Counted from the stretch's first letter, positions 16,821 through 25,754 are shown. The stretch: 64,000 nucleotides of DNA from JBAOHV01 sp963714875 (GCA_963714875.1 CAVQQI010000012.1:186001-250000); one strand, 5' to 3'. Numbers and translations are program-made. The notes: generated from the letters alone by a model not told the origin.

Positions 16821-17813
16821 ATGGGGACCTGGTCAGGACGACGAGTGCTGGTGACCGGCGGCGAGGGCTTCATCGGCAGCCACCTCGTGGAGCGGCTGGT
16901 CAGCGACGGCGCCGAGGTCCGCGCGCTCGTCTACTACAACTCGTTCGGCCGCTGGGGTTGGTTCGACGACATGGCCGCCGACGTCCGCGACGCGGTCGAG
17001 ATCCTGCCGGGTGACGTGCGTGACGGGCGTCGCGTGGACGAGGCCGTGGCCGGCACCGACACGGTGTTCCACCTGGCAGCGCTCATCGGGATCCCGTACA
17101 GCTACCACGCGGCCGAGAGCTACGTGCAGACCAACGTGACCGGCACGTTCCACGTCGCGGAAGCCTGCCGTCGTCACGGCGCGCGCCTGGTCCACACGTC
17201 CACCTCGGAGGTCTACGGCACGGCCATCCGTGTGCCGATCGACGAGGAGCACCCCCTGCAGCCCCAGTCGCCGTACTCCGCGTCGAAGATCGGCGGCGAC
17301 ATGATGGCGCTCAGCTACTGGCACGCGCACGAGGTGCCGGTCGCGGTCGTGCGTCCGTTCAACACCTACGGGCCGCGCCAGTCGACCCGGGCGGTCATCC
17401 CCACGATCCTCGCCCAGCTCCAGGCCGGTGCCACCGAGATCCACCTGGGGGCGGTCAGCCCTCGGCGTGACTTCAACTTCGTGACCGACACCGCGGCAGG
17501 GTTCGTGGCGTTGGCCGACTGCGACGACGCACTGGGCCGTGCCACGAACATCGGGTCCGGTCGGGAGATCTCGATCGGCGACCTGGTCGAGCTGTGCTGC
17601 GAGATCACCGGTCAGCCGGCCACCGTGGTGACCGATGAGGACCGCCTGCGCCCCGAGGGCTCCGAGGTCGACCGGCTGCTGTGCGACTACTCGGTCGCCG
17701 AGCGCATCGCCGGTTGGGGTCCCCAGGTGAGCCTCGAACAGGGCCTGGCACGGACCGCCGACTGGGTCCGGACGCACCTGGCCGACCTGGCGACGTCGGG
17801 CTACCAGATCTGA
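16821..17813 (+). CDS. legB: NAD-dependent sugar-nucleotide 4,6-dehydratase, LegB-like
   Basis: A 330-residue extended SDR. The dinucleotide motif TGGEGFIGSH is at about residues 12-21 and the catalytic YSASK at about 154-158. The stretch ALVYYNSFGRWGWFDD, then LIGIPYSYHAAESYVQTNV and RPFNTYGPRQS, is characteristic of LegB, the UDP-GlcNAc-type 4,6-dehydratase that opens bacillosamine/legionaminic acid pathways. No other leg or neu genes are seen in the window, so the product sugar could instead be a 4,6-dideoxy sugar used by the adjacent glycosyltransferase. It is convergent with the glycosyltransferase gene. Confidence 0.85.
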   Translation: MGTWSGRRVLVTGGEGFIGSHLVERLVSDGAEVRALVYYNSFGRWGWFDDMAADVRDAVEILPGDVRDGRRVDEAVAGTDTVFHLAALIGIPYSYHAAESYVQTNVTGTFHVAEACRRHGARLVHTSTSEVYGTAIRVPIDEEHPLQPQSPYSASKIGGDMMALSYWHAHEVPVAVVRPFNTYGPRQSTRAVIPTILAQLQAGATEIHLGAVSPRRDFNFVTDTAAGFVALADCDDALGRATNIGSGREISIGDLVELCCEITGQPATVVTDEDRLRPEGSEVDRLLCDYSVAERIAGWGPQVSLEQGLARTADWVRTHLADLATSGYQI

Positions 17814-17849
17814 TCTGCACGGATCTGACCTGACCGGCACGAGTCTGGC

Positions 17850-17880
17850 CCGACCGGCTGCGCCGCCCGGCGGCGGTCGG
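17850..17880. terminator. Possible bidirectional terminator hairpin
   Basis: CCGACCG (17850-17856) pairs with CGGTCGG (17874-17880), enclosing a further GCCGCC/GGCGGC stem. It lies between the convergent stops of the LegB-like gene and the glycosyltransferase gene. There is no T tract. Confidence 0.35.
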
Positions 17881-17894
17881 TGGTCGGGCGGGGC

Positions 17895-18977
17895 TCAGGC
17901 CAGGATGCGTCGGTAGAGGGCCAGGTAGGCCTCCACGGTGGCATCGATGCGGAACTGCTCGGCTGCGAGCTGCCGGGCCCGGGCTCCCATCCGGCGTGCG
18001 GCGTCCGGGTCCGCCACGAGCTCGTCGATCGCCGCGGCCAGTGCCGCGGGGTCCTCGGGCGGGACGATCCAGCCGGTCTCGCCGGGCAGCACGGCCTCCC
18101 GGACCGAGCCGACGTCGGTGGCGATGACGGGCAGTCCGGCCAGCATGGCCTCGGCGATGGTGACCGGGAAGCCCTCCAGCCGCGACGGCAGCACCAGCGC
18201 GTCGAAGGCCCACATGAGGTCCGCGGCCCGCTCGTCCCATGGCAGCGGCCGGAACTCGACCCGTTCGTCGAGGCCCAGACGGTGGCACTGCTGCCGGAGC
18301 GCGTCGCTCTCGGTGCCGTCGCCGATGAGGACCACCCTGGCCGGGTCGCGGGTCAGCGCGAGCGCGTCGAGGAGGACGTCGACGCCCTTGACCGGGTCGT
18401 GACGGGCCACGGTGAGCAACGTCGGGGCGTCGGCGCGCTCGACCGCGGCGCGTCCCACGTCGGGCACGCCGTGGTACAGCGTGCCGATCGAGTCGGCGGG
18501 CAGTCCGGAGGACTCCTCGATCAGCCGGGCGGTGCGGTCCCCGACGGCGATGTGCGCCGCGAGGTGCTGTGAGGTCAGGCGCTTGAGTGCGCCCGAGGTG
18601 GCGGACCAGACGCCCATCGGCGAGTTCTCCACCACGACCCGCTCGATGCCGGGCACGGTCGACGCGGCCAGGATGGCCCACTGGCACGACGACGCGGTCG
18701 ACAGGTTGAACTGGACGACCTGTGCCCCGAGGCGGACCAGCATCGCCCGGTGCAGCCACATGCCGAAGAGGTCGTCACGGCCGGTGATCGGGGGCAGGAC
18801 CATGCCCTGGGAGCCCGGGCGATGGTCGCGCAGCCACTGCACCACCTCTGGGTCGACACCCATCACCGTGACCAGGATCGAATCGGGAAGGGCGGTGAGC
18901 ACGCGTGACAGGTTGACCTCGGCCCCGCCCAGCGCGGTGGCGTCGGAGTACACCGCCAGGTGGAACTCGGGGCTCAC
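17895..18977 (-). CDS. Glycosyltransferase family 4-like protein
   Basis: A GT-B glycosyltransferase of 360 residues. The C-terminal domain carries the Glycos_transf_1 signature LPSRLEGFPVTIAEAMLAGLP with the E-x7-E pair, followed by GLPVIATDVGSVREAV. The N-terminal domain has the acceptor-side GGAEVNLSRVL. I chose the GTG at 18977 because it overlaps the stop of the upstream nucleotidyltransferase (GTGA) and places the first strand at the N-terminus; a longer form starting at 19013 is possible. It should transfer an activated sugar, perhaps that made by the neighbouring enzymes, to a cell-surface glycan. Confidence 0.85.
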   Translation of the reverse strand: MSPEFHLAVYSDATALGGAEVNLSRVLTALPDSILVTVMGVDPEVVQWLRDHRPGSQGMVLPPITGRDDLFGMWLHRAMLVRLGAQVVQFNLSTASSCQWAILAASTVPGIERVVVENSPMGVWSATSGALKRLTSQHLAAHIAVGDRTARLIEESSGLPADSIGTLYHGVPDVGRAAVERADAPTLLTVARHDPVKGVDVLLDALALTRDPARVVLIGDGTESDALRQQCHRLGLDERVEFRPLPWDERAADLMWAFDALVLPSRLEGFPVTIAEAMLAGLPVIATDVGSVREAVLPGETGWIVPPEDPAALAAAIDELVADPDAARRMGARARQLAAEQFRIDATVEAYLALYRRILA

Positions 18978-19696
18978 ACCCGGGGGAGCAGACGCCCACG
19001 CAGCGACTCCCACTCCTCGTTGGCGCGGTCGTAGTCATCCGGCCGACCGATGTCGAGCCAGTAGCCGTCGAAGTGGTGCACCCGTGGTGGGTCGCCGGCA
19101 GCCATGAGGTCGAGCACGAGCTCGTCGAACCCGAGTGGCTGGCCGGCGGGGTAGTCGCGCAGCGTCTCGCGCGATGCGGCGTACACGCCCATCGACACCG
19201 AGAAGTGCTCGACCGGCTTCTCGCGGAACTCCACGATGCGATCGTTGGTCGGGCCGCCGATCTCGAGCACACCGAAGTCGATCTTCACGACCCGGTCGTA
19301 CGCCGCGACGGTCAGCGGCGCACCCGAGTCGGCGTGGCCCTGCAGCAGCGAGCGGTAGTCCAGGTCGGTCAGCACGTCGCCGTTCATGACCAGGAAGTGC
19401 TCCGGCAGCGAGTCCAGGTTGGACACGACGGGCCCCATCGTCCCGAGCGGGGTGTCCTCGGGCCAGTAGTCGATCGACAGGTTCCACTGCGATCCGTCGC
19501 CGCAGTACGCGCGGATGAGTTGACCCAGGTGGCCGATCGCGATCGTCACTCCGGTGAAGCCGTGGGCCTGCAACTGGCGCAGCACGATCTCGATGATGGC
19601 GAACTCATCACCGATGGGCACCAACGGCTTGGGGAATGCGGTGGTGTAGGGCCGCAACCGGACCCCGCGCCCGCCCGCCAGGATCACTGCGTGCAT
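18974..19696 (-). CDS. Sugar-1-phosphate nucleotidyltransferase
   Basis: A 240-residue nucleotidyltransferase. The activation motif is ILAGGRGVRLRPYT with KPLVPIGD downstream, and the MNGDVLTDLDY metal-site aspartate, the FREKP segment and WLDIGRPDDY are all typical of glucose-1-phosphate or mannose-1-phosphate nucleotidyltransferases. Length matches the minimal catalytic domain without the left-handed beta-helix. A TAGCAT hexamer seven bases before the ATG at 19696 supports this start over the longer frame. It would supply the nucleotide sugar for the LegB-like and epimerase-like enzymes beside it. Confidence 0.88.
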   Translation of the reverse strand: MHAVILAGGRGVRLRPYTTAFPKPLVPIGDEFAIIEIVLRQLQAHGFTGVTIAIGHLGQLIRAYCGDGSQWNLSIDYWPEDTPLGTMGPVVSNLDSLPEHFLVMNGDVLTDLDYRSLLQGHADSGAPLTVAAYDRVVKIDFGVLEIGGPTNDRIVEFREKPVEHFSVSMGVYAASRETLRDYPAGQPLGFDELVLDLMAAGDPPRVHHFDGYWLDIGRPDDYDRANEEWESLRGRLLPRV

Positions 19697-19703
19697 GGCG
19701 GCG

Positions 19704-19709
19704 ATGCTA
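19704..19709 (-). promoter_or_regulatory. -10 hexamer for a leaderless nucleotidyltransferase transcript
   Basis: TAGCAT on the minus strand is separated by seven bases from the ATG at 19696. It lies at the very end of the upstream epimerase-like gene, so the nucleotidyltransferase and glycosyltransferase may have a promoter of their own. Confidence 0.45.
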
Positions 19710-20609
19710 CCGGCTGGCATCTGGGGCCCCACCGGAGCCGGCGTCCGATCCGGTGGCCCGCGCCGCGAGGGCCTCGACCGACATCCGCGGGGCCCAACCC
19801 AGTGTGCTGCGCAGCAGCGTGGGGTCACCGATGACCACTTCGATGCCCGGCCGGTCGAGCGACTGGATGGTCGCGGGCACGCCGAGTGCGTGGGCGAGCG
19901 CCTCGACGATCCCGCCGAAGGAGAGCCCGGTTCCCGAGCAGATGTTGACCAGCGGTGGCGGCGCGGCGGACGCCGTCGCCAGTTCGACCAGGGCAGCGGC
20001 GACGTCCTCGATCATGACGAAGTCACGTGTGGTCGGGGGCCACCACACCTCGACCGAGCCACCGCCCGCCGGCAGCGCCGACAGTGCAGCGAGCCACTGG
20101 TGCACGGGTGACACCGCAGGGACCGGGTACCCGACGATGTTGAACACCCGGGCCACCGTCGCGGCGACGCCCCGGTCGGCCGCGGCGAGCACGGCGCCGG
20201 TGCCTGCCGCCTTGGTGACGGCGTAGGCGCCCCTGGGTGCTGCGGGTGCCGACTCGTCGACCGGATCGGGAGAGCCGGGGTCGCCGTACTCCGATGCGGA
20301 CCCGACGTGCACCAGCCGCACCCCCGTGTGGTCGAGCGCGTCGCAGAGCCAGAGGACGAACTCCACGTTGGCGTCGGCCAGCTCGTCGTCGCTTCCCCTG
20401 ACCCGTCCGCACGCGTTGATCACGGCGGTGATCCCGTCGCGTGCGATGCGGGCCCGCAGCGCGTCGGTCGAGCCTCGATCGCGACGGAGCAGCTCGGGGT
20501 CGTCGATCGGGTCCACGACCCACACGCGGTGAACCCCCGGGTCGGTGCGGGCACGGTGCGCGACCGCCGAGCCGACCCATCCGCCACCCAGCACCAGGAG
20601 GTGAGACAT
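19707..20609 (-). CDS. NAD-dependent epimerase/dehydratase family protein
   Basis: A 300-residue extended SDR. The N-terminal dinucleotide motif is GGGWVGS, a slightly modified G-x-x-G-x-x-G; S-A-S-E-Y in VHVGSASEYG gives the active-site serine region, and the catalytic tyrosine/lysine are in AYAVTKAAG. The segment RVFNIVGYPV is typical of sugar-nucleotide epimerases and reductases. It ends ten bases before the nucleotidyltransferase start, so all three minus-strand genes here can be one transcription unit. The precise sugar is not predictable. The C-terminal Gly/Ser/Ala tail looks disordered. Confidence 0.82.
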   Translation of the reverse strand: MSHLLVLGGGWVGSAVAHRARTDPGVHRVWVVDPIDDPELLRRDRGSTDALRARIARDGITAVINACGRVRGSDDELADANVEFVLWLCDALDHTGVRLVHVGSASEYGDPGSPDPVDESAPAAPRGAYAVTKAAGTGAVLAAADRGVAATVARVFNIVGYPVPAVSPVHQWLAALSALPAGGGSVEVWWPPTTRDFVMIEDVAAALVELATASAAPPPLVNICSGTGLSFGGIVEALAHALGVPATIQSLDRPGIEVVIGDPTLLRSTLGWAPRMSVEALAARATGSDAGSGGAPDASR

Positions 20610-20627
20610 CGGATGAGTCTGTCAGGC

Positions 20628-20641
20628 CCCCGGCGCCGGGG
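20628..20641. repeat. 14-base GC palindrome in a divergent intergenic region
   Basis: CCCCGGCGCCGGGG is a perfect palindrome 18 bases upstream of the epimerase start. It could be an operator or a cruciform-forming site; nothing further supports a function. Confidence 0.35.
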
Positions 20642-20701
20642 AGCCACCCGGGGCGGTCGATCGGAGTGTCACCGCTGAACGAAAGACTCCTAAATCATGA
20701 G

Positions 20702-20731
20702 TTGCAATACCCGAACTAGACATCGTATGTT
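20702..20731 (+). promoter_or_regulatory. Predicted promoter of dabBA
   Basis: TTGCAA (20702-20707) and TATGTT (20726-20731) are 18 bases apart in a stretch that is clearly more AT-rich than its surroundings, 46 bases before the dabB ATG. Just upstream, ACTC and GAGT flank CTAAATCAT, a small inverted repeat of the kind that LysR-type regulators can bind; that part is speculative. Confidence 0.5.
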
Positions 20732-20776
20732 TCTCCCGTTCCACACGAAGTGGTCGACGCAGAAAGGCCAACCCCC

Positions 20777-22369
20777 ATGACGTCATCCCTCGCCGAGCTC
20801 GTCCTCGCTGCTCCGTTGGCCACGCTGGTGGTGTGGCTGATCGCCCGTCGCCAGCCGGGGAGGAACCCCGTCTCGGTCCAGCGAGCAGGTGCCCTGGCCG
20901 GCTGGTTCGGTGTCGTGGTCGCCATCGGCGCCGGCCTGGCGGTCGCGATCGGCGGCCCCGTGCAGAGTCCGACGCTCGGCTGGGACGGGCTCGGGCTGTC
21001 GGTCCGACTGGACGCCCTGAGCACGATCATGTTCGCCATGGTGGCGCTGCTGGCGGTGGTCATCGTGCGCTACTCCAACACCTACTTGGACGGCGACGCC
21101 CGACACGGGCAGTTCCTCGGGCGGCTGGCGGCGACGATCGCAGCGGTGCAGGTGCTGGTGCTGTCGGGCAACACCGTCATGCTGCTGCTCGCATGGGTCG
21201 CCACCAGCCTCGCGCTGCACGGCCTGCTCCTGTTCTACAAGGACCGGCGCGGGGCGGTGATCGCCGCCCGCAAGAAGTTCGTCTCCGCCCGGATCGGCGA
21301 TGCGCTCCTGGTCGCTGCGGTCGTGCTCCTCTGGCGGGAGTTCGGCACCGGCGACCTGGCCACCATCTTCGCCGAGGCGCCCGATGCGCTCGCCGTGTCG
21401 TGGGGGCTCGGCGCAGCGGACCTGGCGGCGATCTGCCTCGCGGGGGCAGCGATCCTGAAGTCCGCGCAGTTTCCCGCCCACGGTTGGCTGGTCGAGGTGA
21501 TGGAGACCCCGACCCCGGTCTCTGCGCTGTTGCACGCGGGCATCCTCAACGCAGGGCCGTTCCTCATCCTGCGCATGGCGTTCGTCATGGACGGTGCGGA
21601 GCTCGCGAACGCGATGCTCATCGTCGCCGGCGGAGCAACGGCGCTGTTCGCCTCGGTCGTGCTGCTCACGCAGCCCTCGATCAAGGTCGTGCTGGGCTAC
21701 TCCAGCGTCGCGCACATGGGATTCATGCTCATGGTGTGCGGACTGGGTGTGTACCCCGCAGCGCTGTTGCACCTGGTCGCCCACTCGTTCTACAAGGCGC
21801 ATGCCTTCTTGTCCTCGGGCAGCGTCATCGACGAGGTGCGCGCCGCGAAGGTGCCGCTGCCGACCCGCCTGGGCAGCCTGTGGCGGGTGGCCGCCAGTCT
21901 GGGACTGGCCCTGGTGATCTACCTGCCGCTCGCGGTCGTCTGGGGCATCGACCTGGGCAGCGACGTGGTGCTGCTCGCCATCGGGGCGATCCTGGTCATG
22001 GGCACGACCCAGCTGCTGGCACCGTCGATCGACTCCACCGGCACTGCTCGGGCCATGGGACGCACCGCCCTGCTGGCGCTGAGCGTCACCACGGCCTTCT
22101 TCGCCCTGGAGACCGGGGTGCACCACCTGATGTACAACACCGCCCCTCACGACACCGGCCGCAGCGCTGCGCACATGGTGCTGCTGGGAGTGGTCCTGGT
22201 CTCGTTCGCCACCGTGGTGACGTTCCAGATCCTCGAACCCGCCCACGGCACCACCGCCCGCCGGCGTCGGTGGGCGGTGCATCTGCGCAACGGTCTGTAC
22301 GCCAACGCCGCATTCGACCGGATGGTCGGCGCGTGGCGCTCCCCGGAGCCGGTCCGGGTCGATCGATGA
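20777..22369 (+). CDS. dabB: Inorganic carbon transport membrane subunit DabB (NuoL/MnhA-like)
   Basis: A 530-residue polytopic membrane protein of the proton-conducting NuoL/MnhA superfamily, with about 14 hydrophobic helices. The charged helices typical of this superfamily are present (LKSAQFPAHGWLVEVMETPTPVSALLHAG split across two helices, then YSSVAHMGFM and HSFYKAHAFLSSG). It is followed by the DUF2309 gene with a four-base overlap; this pairing defines the DAB pump rather than a stand-alone complex I subunit. In the family DabB couples cation flux to CO2 hydration by DabA. The ATG at 20777 has AGAAAGG upstream; GTG at 20750 is an alternative. Confidence 0.92.
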   Translation: MTSSLAELVLAAPLATLVVWLIARRQPGRNPVSVQRAGALAGWFGVVVAIGAGLAVAIGGPVQSPTLGWDGLGLSVRLDALSTIMFAMVALLAVVIVRYSNTYLDGDARHGQFLGRLAATIAAVQVLVLSGNTVMLLLAWVATSLALHGLLLFYKDRRGAVIAARKKFVSARIGDALLVAAVVLLWREFGTGDLATIFAEAPDALAVSWGLGAADLAAICLAGAAILKSAQFPAHGWLVEVMETPTPVSALLHAGILNAGPFLILRMAFVMDGAELANAMLIVAGGATALFASVVLLTQPSIKVVLGYSSVAHMGFMLMVCGLGVYPAALLHLVAHSFYKAHAFLSSGSVIDEVRAAKVPLPTRLGSLWRVAASLGLALVIYLPLAVVWGIDLGSDVVLLAIGAILVMGTTQLLAPSIDSTGTARAMGRTALLALSVTTAFFALETGVHHLMYNTAPHDTGRSAAHMVLLGVVLVSFATVVTFQILEPAHGTTARRRRWAVHLRNGLYANAAFDRMVGAWRSPEPVRVDR

Positions 22370-25098
22370 GCCCTGTGAGGGGCGGCCGTCCCACGACCTC
22401 AGCGACCGCTGTCGCCGCAGCACCACCAACCGAACTCGACCCCACTGTTCCCACCGACCCAGGAGCCTCGATGCGCACCGACCCACTTCACACCGCCGAC
22501 ATGGGCGCCGGCACCACGAGCGCCGGCACCACGAGCGCCACACCCGCAGTCCTCGAGCCGGCACTCGACCGCGTCGAGGCCCGTGAGGCGATGCGCACCG
22601 CCACGCGGCGCATCGCGCCGCTGTGGCAGCTGGAGAGCTTCGTCGCAGTGAACCCCTACCTGGGTCTGACCGATCTGACCTTCGCCGAGGCCGCAGGTCG
22701 ACTCGAGTCGGTGGCGGGAGCACGCCACACGCTGCCGCTCGTGTTCTACCGGGACGCGATCGACAGCGGTCGCATCGCCCGCAGCGATCTGGCCGAGGCC
22801 ATCGGTCGCTCGACCTCCGAGCCGGCCGACGTCGACGCGCTCCTGACCCGGCTCGCGGCAGCGGTCGGCAACGGCTCGAACCCGAACCGTTCGGACGTGG
22901 TCTCCGGCCAGAAGGGGTCGGGGACCTGCCTGCGGACCGCTGCCGACGTCGCCACCGCGGTGACGGACACCGACTGGACGACCCTCATGGTGGAGCGCGT
23001 GGCGGCCTGGGCTGCTGCGTACTTCGACGGTGGGCAGGCGATGTGGCGCAGCGTCGATGCCTCCGCCAGTCCGTTCAGCGCCTGGCGCGCCGAGGCTGCG
23101 GTCGACCGCACGCCCGACGTGCTCGGGCTGCGTGGGTTCCGTTCGACGGTCCGGTCGTTGCCCGAGGACCCCGTCGACGCCGCGACAACCGCGCTCGGCC
23201 GACTCGGGATCGACGCCACCACCGCCGAGCTCTACCTGCACGCCCTGCTGCTGCGGCTCGCCGGCTGGTCCGGCTACGCAGCGCGCATCGTGTGGGACGC
23301 CGAACTCCTCGGTCGTGAGGACGACACGCTGGTCGAACTGCTGGCGGTGCTGGTGTGCTGGGAGGCCTCCTTGTTCACCGCGCTGTCGTCCCCCGAGATG
23401 GATCGGGCCTGGGGTGCTGCTCGAGCCGAGTTCGCCGCGATCGGCCCCGACGCAGCGCCCGCACCGTCGTCGGCCTCCGCCCTGGCCCTGGTGCTGCAGG
23501 AGGCGTTCGACATCGCGGAGCAGCGCCGGCTGGTGGCCCAGGTCGGCGCCAACGCCGGCGGATCATCGACCGAGGTGGTGCCGGTCGCTGCGGACGGCAC
23601 TCCCTCGGCGGACCGCCCGCGAGCACAGACGGTGTTCTGCATCGACGTGCGTTCCGAGGTCCTCCGACGTCACCTGGAGTCGGTCGCACCCGACGTCGAC
23701 ACCATCGGGTTCGCCGGCTTCTTCGGCATCCCGGTCGAGTTCGTCCCGCTCGCGCATGCGGCCGGCACCGATCAGTGCCCGGTGCTGCTGCGTCCCGGCT
23801 ACACCGTGCAGGAGTCGATCGCGGATCCGCAGCTGCGGGCTGCGGCGGTGGAACAACGAGGTCTGTCGCACACGGTGCGGCGAGCATGGAAGTCGTTCAA
23901 GATGGGAGCGATCTCCTGCTTCAGCTTCGTCGGGCCCGTCGGGCTCATCTACCTGCCGAAGCTGTTCACCGACGGGTTCGGGCGCACCCGCCCCGTCCGG
24001 AGGGCCGAGATCGAAGGCATCGACACCGCGGCGGCGCTGCAGCTGGCGCCCACGCTGGAGCTCGACGCAGCCTCGCCCGGGGCCGGCATCGCGGCGTCGG
24101 ACCGGGTCGACCTGGCCGAGGGGGCGCTGCGGGCCATGTCGCTGACGAGCGGGTTCGCACCGCTGGTGATCATCGCCGGTCACGGCTCGTCCACGGTCAA
24201 CAACCCCTACGACAACGGCCTGGACTGCGGTGCCTGCGGCGGCCACACCGGTGAGGCCAACGCCCGCGTCGCCGTGATGATCCTCAACGACCCCGCAGTT
24301 CGCGCCGGCCTTGCCGAGCGCGGCATCGAGGTTCCCGACGACACGGTCTTCGTCGCCGCGCTGCACGACACCACCACCGACGTCATCTCATGGTTCGACG
24401 AGTCCGCGGTGCCGGCGTCGCACCGTTCGATGCTGGACGCGGTCGCGCAGGACCTTGCCGCAGCAGGTGCAGGCGCCCGCCGTGAACGGGCGCGCCGGAT
24501 GGGGATCGATCCCGCCAGCAGCGACGTCGATGCAGCGGTGCTCAGTCGTTCGACGGACTGGGCCCAGGTGCGCCCCGAGTGGGGCCTGGCAGGGTGCCGG
24601 GCGTTCGTCATCGCCCCCCGGGAGCGCACCACGGGCACCGACCTTGCCGGGCAGGCCTTCCTGCACTCCTACGACTGGCGCTCGGATGACGGCTTCGGTG
24701 TGCTGGAGCTGCTGATGACCGCGCCGATGGTGGTCGCGAGCTGGATCAGCCTGCAGTACTACGGCTCGACGGTGGAGAACCGTCTGTTCGGGTCGGGGAA
24801 CAAGACGCTGCACAACGTCGTCGGGCGTCTCGGCGTGCTGGAGGGGACCGCCGGGGACCTGCGGACCGGACTGCCGTGGCAGTCGGTGCACGACGGGACC
24901 GACTACCAGCACGAGCCGGTGCGGCTCAACGTGATGATCGAAGCACCGCTGGACGCCATGAACCAGGTGCTCACCGACCATCCCGGTGTGCGTGATCTGG
25001 TCGACAACGGCTGGATCCACCTGCTGGCGATCGACGACACCGGGGCGGTCGCCCAGCGCTACGCGGGTGATCTGACCTGGGAGCCCGTGGCTGCCTGA
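22366..25098 (+). CDS. dabA: Inorganic carbon pump subunit DabA (DUF2309)
   Basis: A 910-residue DUF2309 protein, the peripheral carbonic-anhydrase-like subunit of the DAB pump. The zinc-site residues of characterised DabA proteins have counterparts here: Cys425 and Asp427 in FCIDVRSE, His606 in AGHGSS, and Cys621 in GLDCGACGG. The 15-residue spacing between the last two matches the known enzyme. The family converts CO2 to bicarbonate inside the cell, driven by a cation gradient through DabB. The first 35 residues are low complexity; an ATG at 22471 with AGGAG six bases upstream may be the true start, while the listed ATG overlaps the dabB stop. Confidence 0.93.
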   Translation: MSPVRGGRPTTSATAVAAAPPTELDPTVPTDPGASMRTDPLHTADMGAGTTSAGTTSATPAVLEPALDRVEAREAMRTATRRIAPLWQLESFVAVNPYLGLTDLTFAEAAGRLESVAGARHTLPLVFYRDAIDSGRIARSDLAEAIGRSTSEPADVDALLTRLAAAVGNGSNPNRSDVVSGQKGSGTCLRTAADVATAVTDTDWTTLMVERVAAWAAAYFDGGQAMWRSVDASASPFSAWRAEAAVDRTPDVLGLRGFRSTVRSLPEDPVDAATTALGRLGIDATTAELYLHALLLRLAGWSGYAARIVWDAELLGREDDTLVELLAVLVCWEASLFTALSSPEMDRAWGAARAEFAAIGPDAAPAPSSASALALVLQEAFDIAEQRRLVAQVGANAGGSSTEVVPVAADGTPSADRPRAQTVFCIDVRSEVLRRHLESVAPDVDTIGFAGFFGIPVEFVPLAHAAGTDQCPVLLRPGYTVQESIADPQLRAAAVEQRGLSHTVRRAWKSFKMGAISCFSFVGPVGLIYLPKLFTDGFGRTRPVRRAEIEGIDTAAALQLAPTLELDAASPGAGIAASDRVDLAEGALRAMSLTSGFAPLVIIAGHGSSTVNNPYDNGLDCGACGGHTGEANARVAVMILNDPAVRAGLAERGIEVPDDTVFVAALHDTTTDVISWFDESAVPASHRSMLDAVAQDLAAAGAGARRERARRMGIDPASSDVDAAVLSRSTDWAQVRPEWGLAGCRAFVIAPRERTTGTDLAGQAFLHSYDWRSDDGFGVLELLMTAPMVVASWISLQYYGSTVENRLFGSGNKTLHNVVGRLGVLEGTAGDLRTGLPWQSVHDGTDYQHEPVRLNVMIEAPLDAMNQVLTDHPGVRDLVDNGWIHLLAIDDTGAVAQRYAGDLTWEPVAA

Positions 25099-25117
25099 GG
25101 CCGCCCGGCGCCACCGG

Positions 25118-25123
25118 TAGCCT
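25118..25123 (+). promoter_or_regulatory. -10 hexamer for the PPOX gene
   Basis: TAGCCT lies eight bases before the ATG at 25132 in the 33-base gap after dabA. It would give a leaderless or nearly leaderless message. Confidence 0.4.
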
Positions 25124-25131
25124 CTCGGCCC

Positions 25132-25674
25132 ATGGGCAAGGTCCACGACGGCATCGATGCAGCACTCGCGGACTGGATCGGCCGACAGCACGTGTTCTTC
25201 GTCGCGACTGCGGCGAGCGGCACCGACGGCACGGTCAACGTCTCGCCGAAGGGCACCGACGGCACACTGGCGGTGCTCGACGAGCGGCGGTGTGCCTACC
25301 TGGACCTGACCGGCAGCGGTATCGAGACCGTGGCCCACCTTCGGGACAACGGGCGCATCACGCTCATGTGGTGCGCGTTCGAGGGACCGGCGCGCATCGT
25401 GCGCGTGCACGGCACGGGTTGCGTCGTCACGCCGGGGGACGACAGGTGGGACGAGCTGTCGGGCTCGTTCCCGGCCCATCGCGGCGCACGGGCGATCATC
25501 GAGGTGACCGCGCAGCGGGTGTCGGACTCGTGCGGCTACTCGGTGCCGCTGATGGACTTCAGCGCCGAGCGCACCCGCCTGGACGACTGGGTCGAGGCAC
25601 GAACCGACGAGGATCTGCAGGAGTACCGCGCCACCCGCAATGCCCGCAGCATCGACGGGCTTCCGGGGCTCTGA
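25132..25674 (+). CDS. Pyridoxamine 5'-phosphate oxidase family protein
   Basis: A 180-residue flavin/F420-binding split-barrel protein. The core strands HVFFVATA, GTVNVSPKGTDG and CAYLDLTGSGIETVAHLRDNGRI (read as separate strands) follow the order of the PPOX family member YhbP/Pnpox-like, including the K in SPKG and the N-G-R-I that often contact FMN phosphate. It lacks the C-terminal dimerisation tail of true PdxH, so PLP synthesis is unlikely. Actinobacterial members often bind FMN, F420 or heme. It follows dabA and precedes tRNA-Gly on the other strand. Confidence 0.82.
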   Translation: MGKVHDGIDAALADWIGRQHVFFVATAASGTDGTVNVSPKGTDGTLAVLDERRCAYLDLTGSGIETVAHLRDNGRITLMWCAFEGPARIVRVHGTGCVVTPGDDRWDELSGSFPAHRGARAIIEVTAQRVSDSCGYSVPLMDFSAERTRLDDWVEARTDEDLQEYRATRNARSIDGLPGL

Positions 25675-25754
25675 GCCCCTCCGTGCCGGGTGGCTCACCG
25701 CCACCTCGTGTCGATGAGCTGCATCTGTGGCGGGGCCGAGCGGCCGCACCGGAG

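Noticed and set aside
14638..16854. A 738-residue plus-strand protein
   Set aside because: Only the first 250 residues have normal composition. After the frameshift near 15391 the frame runs through the antisense of the hydroquinone-reductase-like gene.
20783..22723. 646-residue minus-strand open frame opposite dabB
   Set aside because: Antisense of dabB and the start of dabA; low-complexity Arg/Gln/His/Gly content and no ribosome site.
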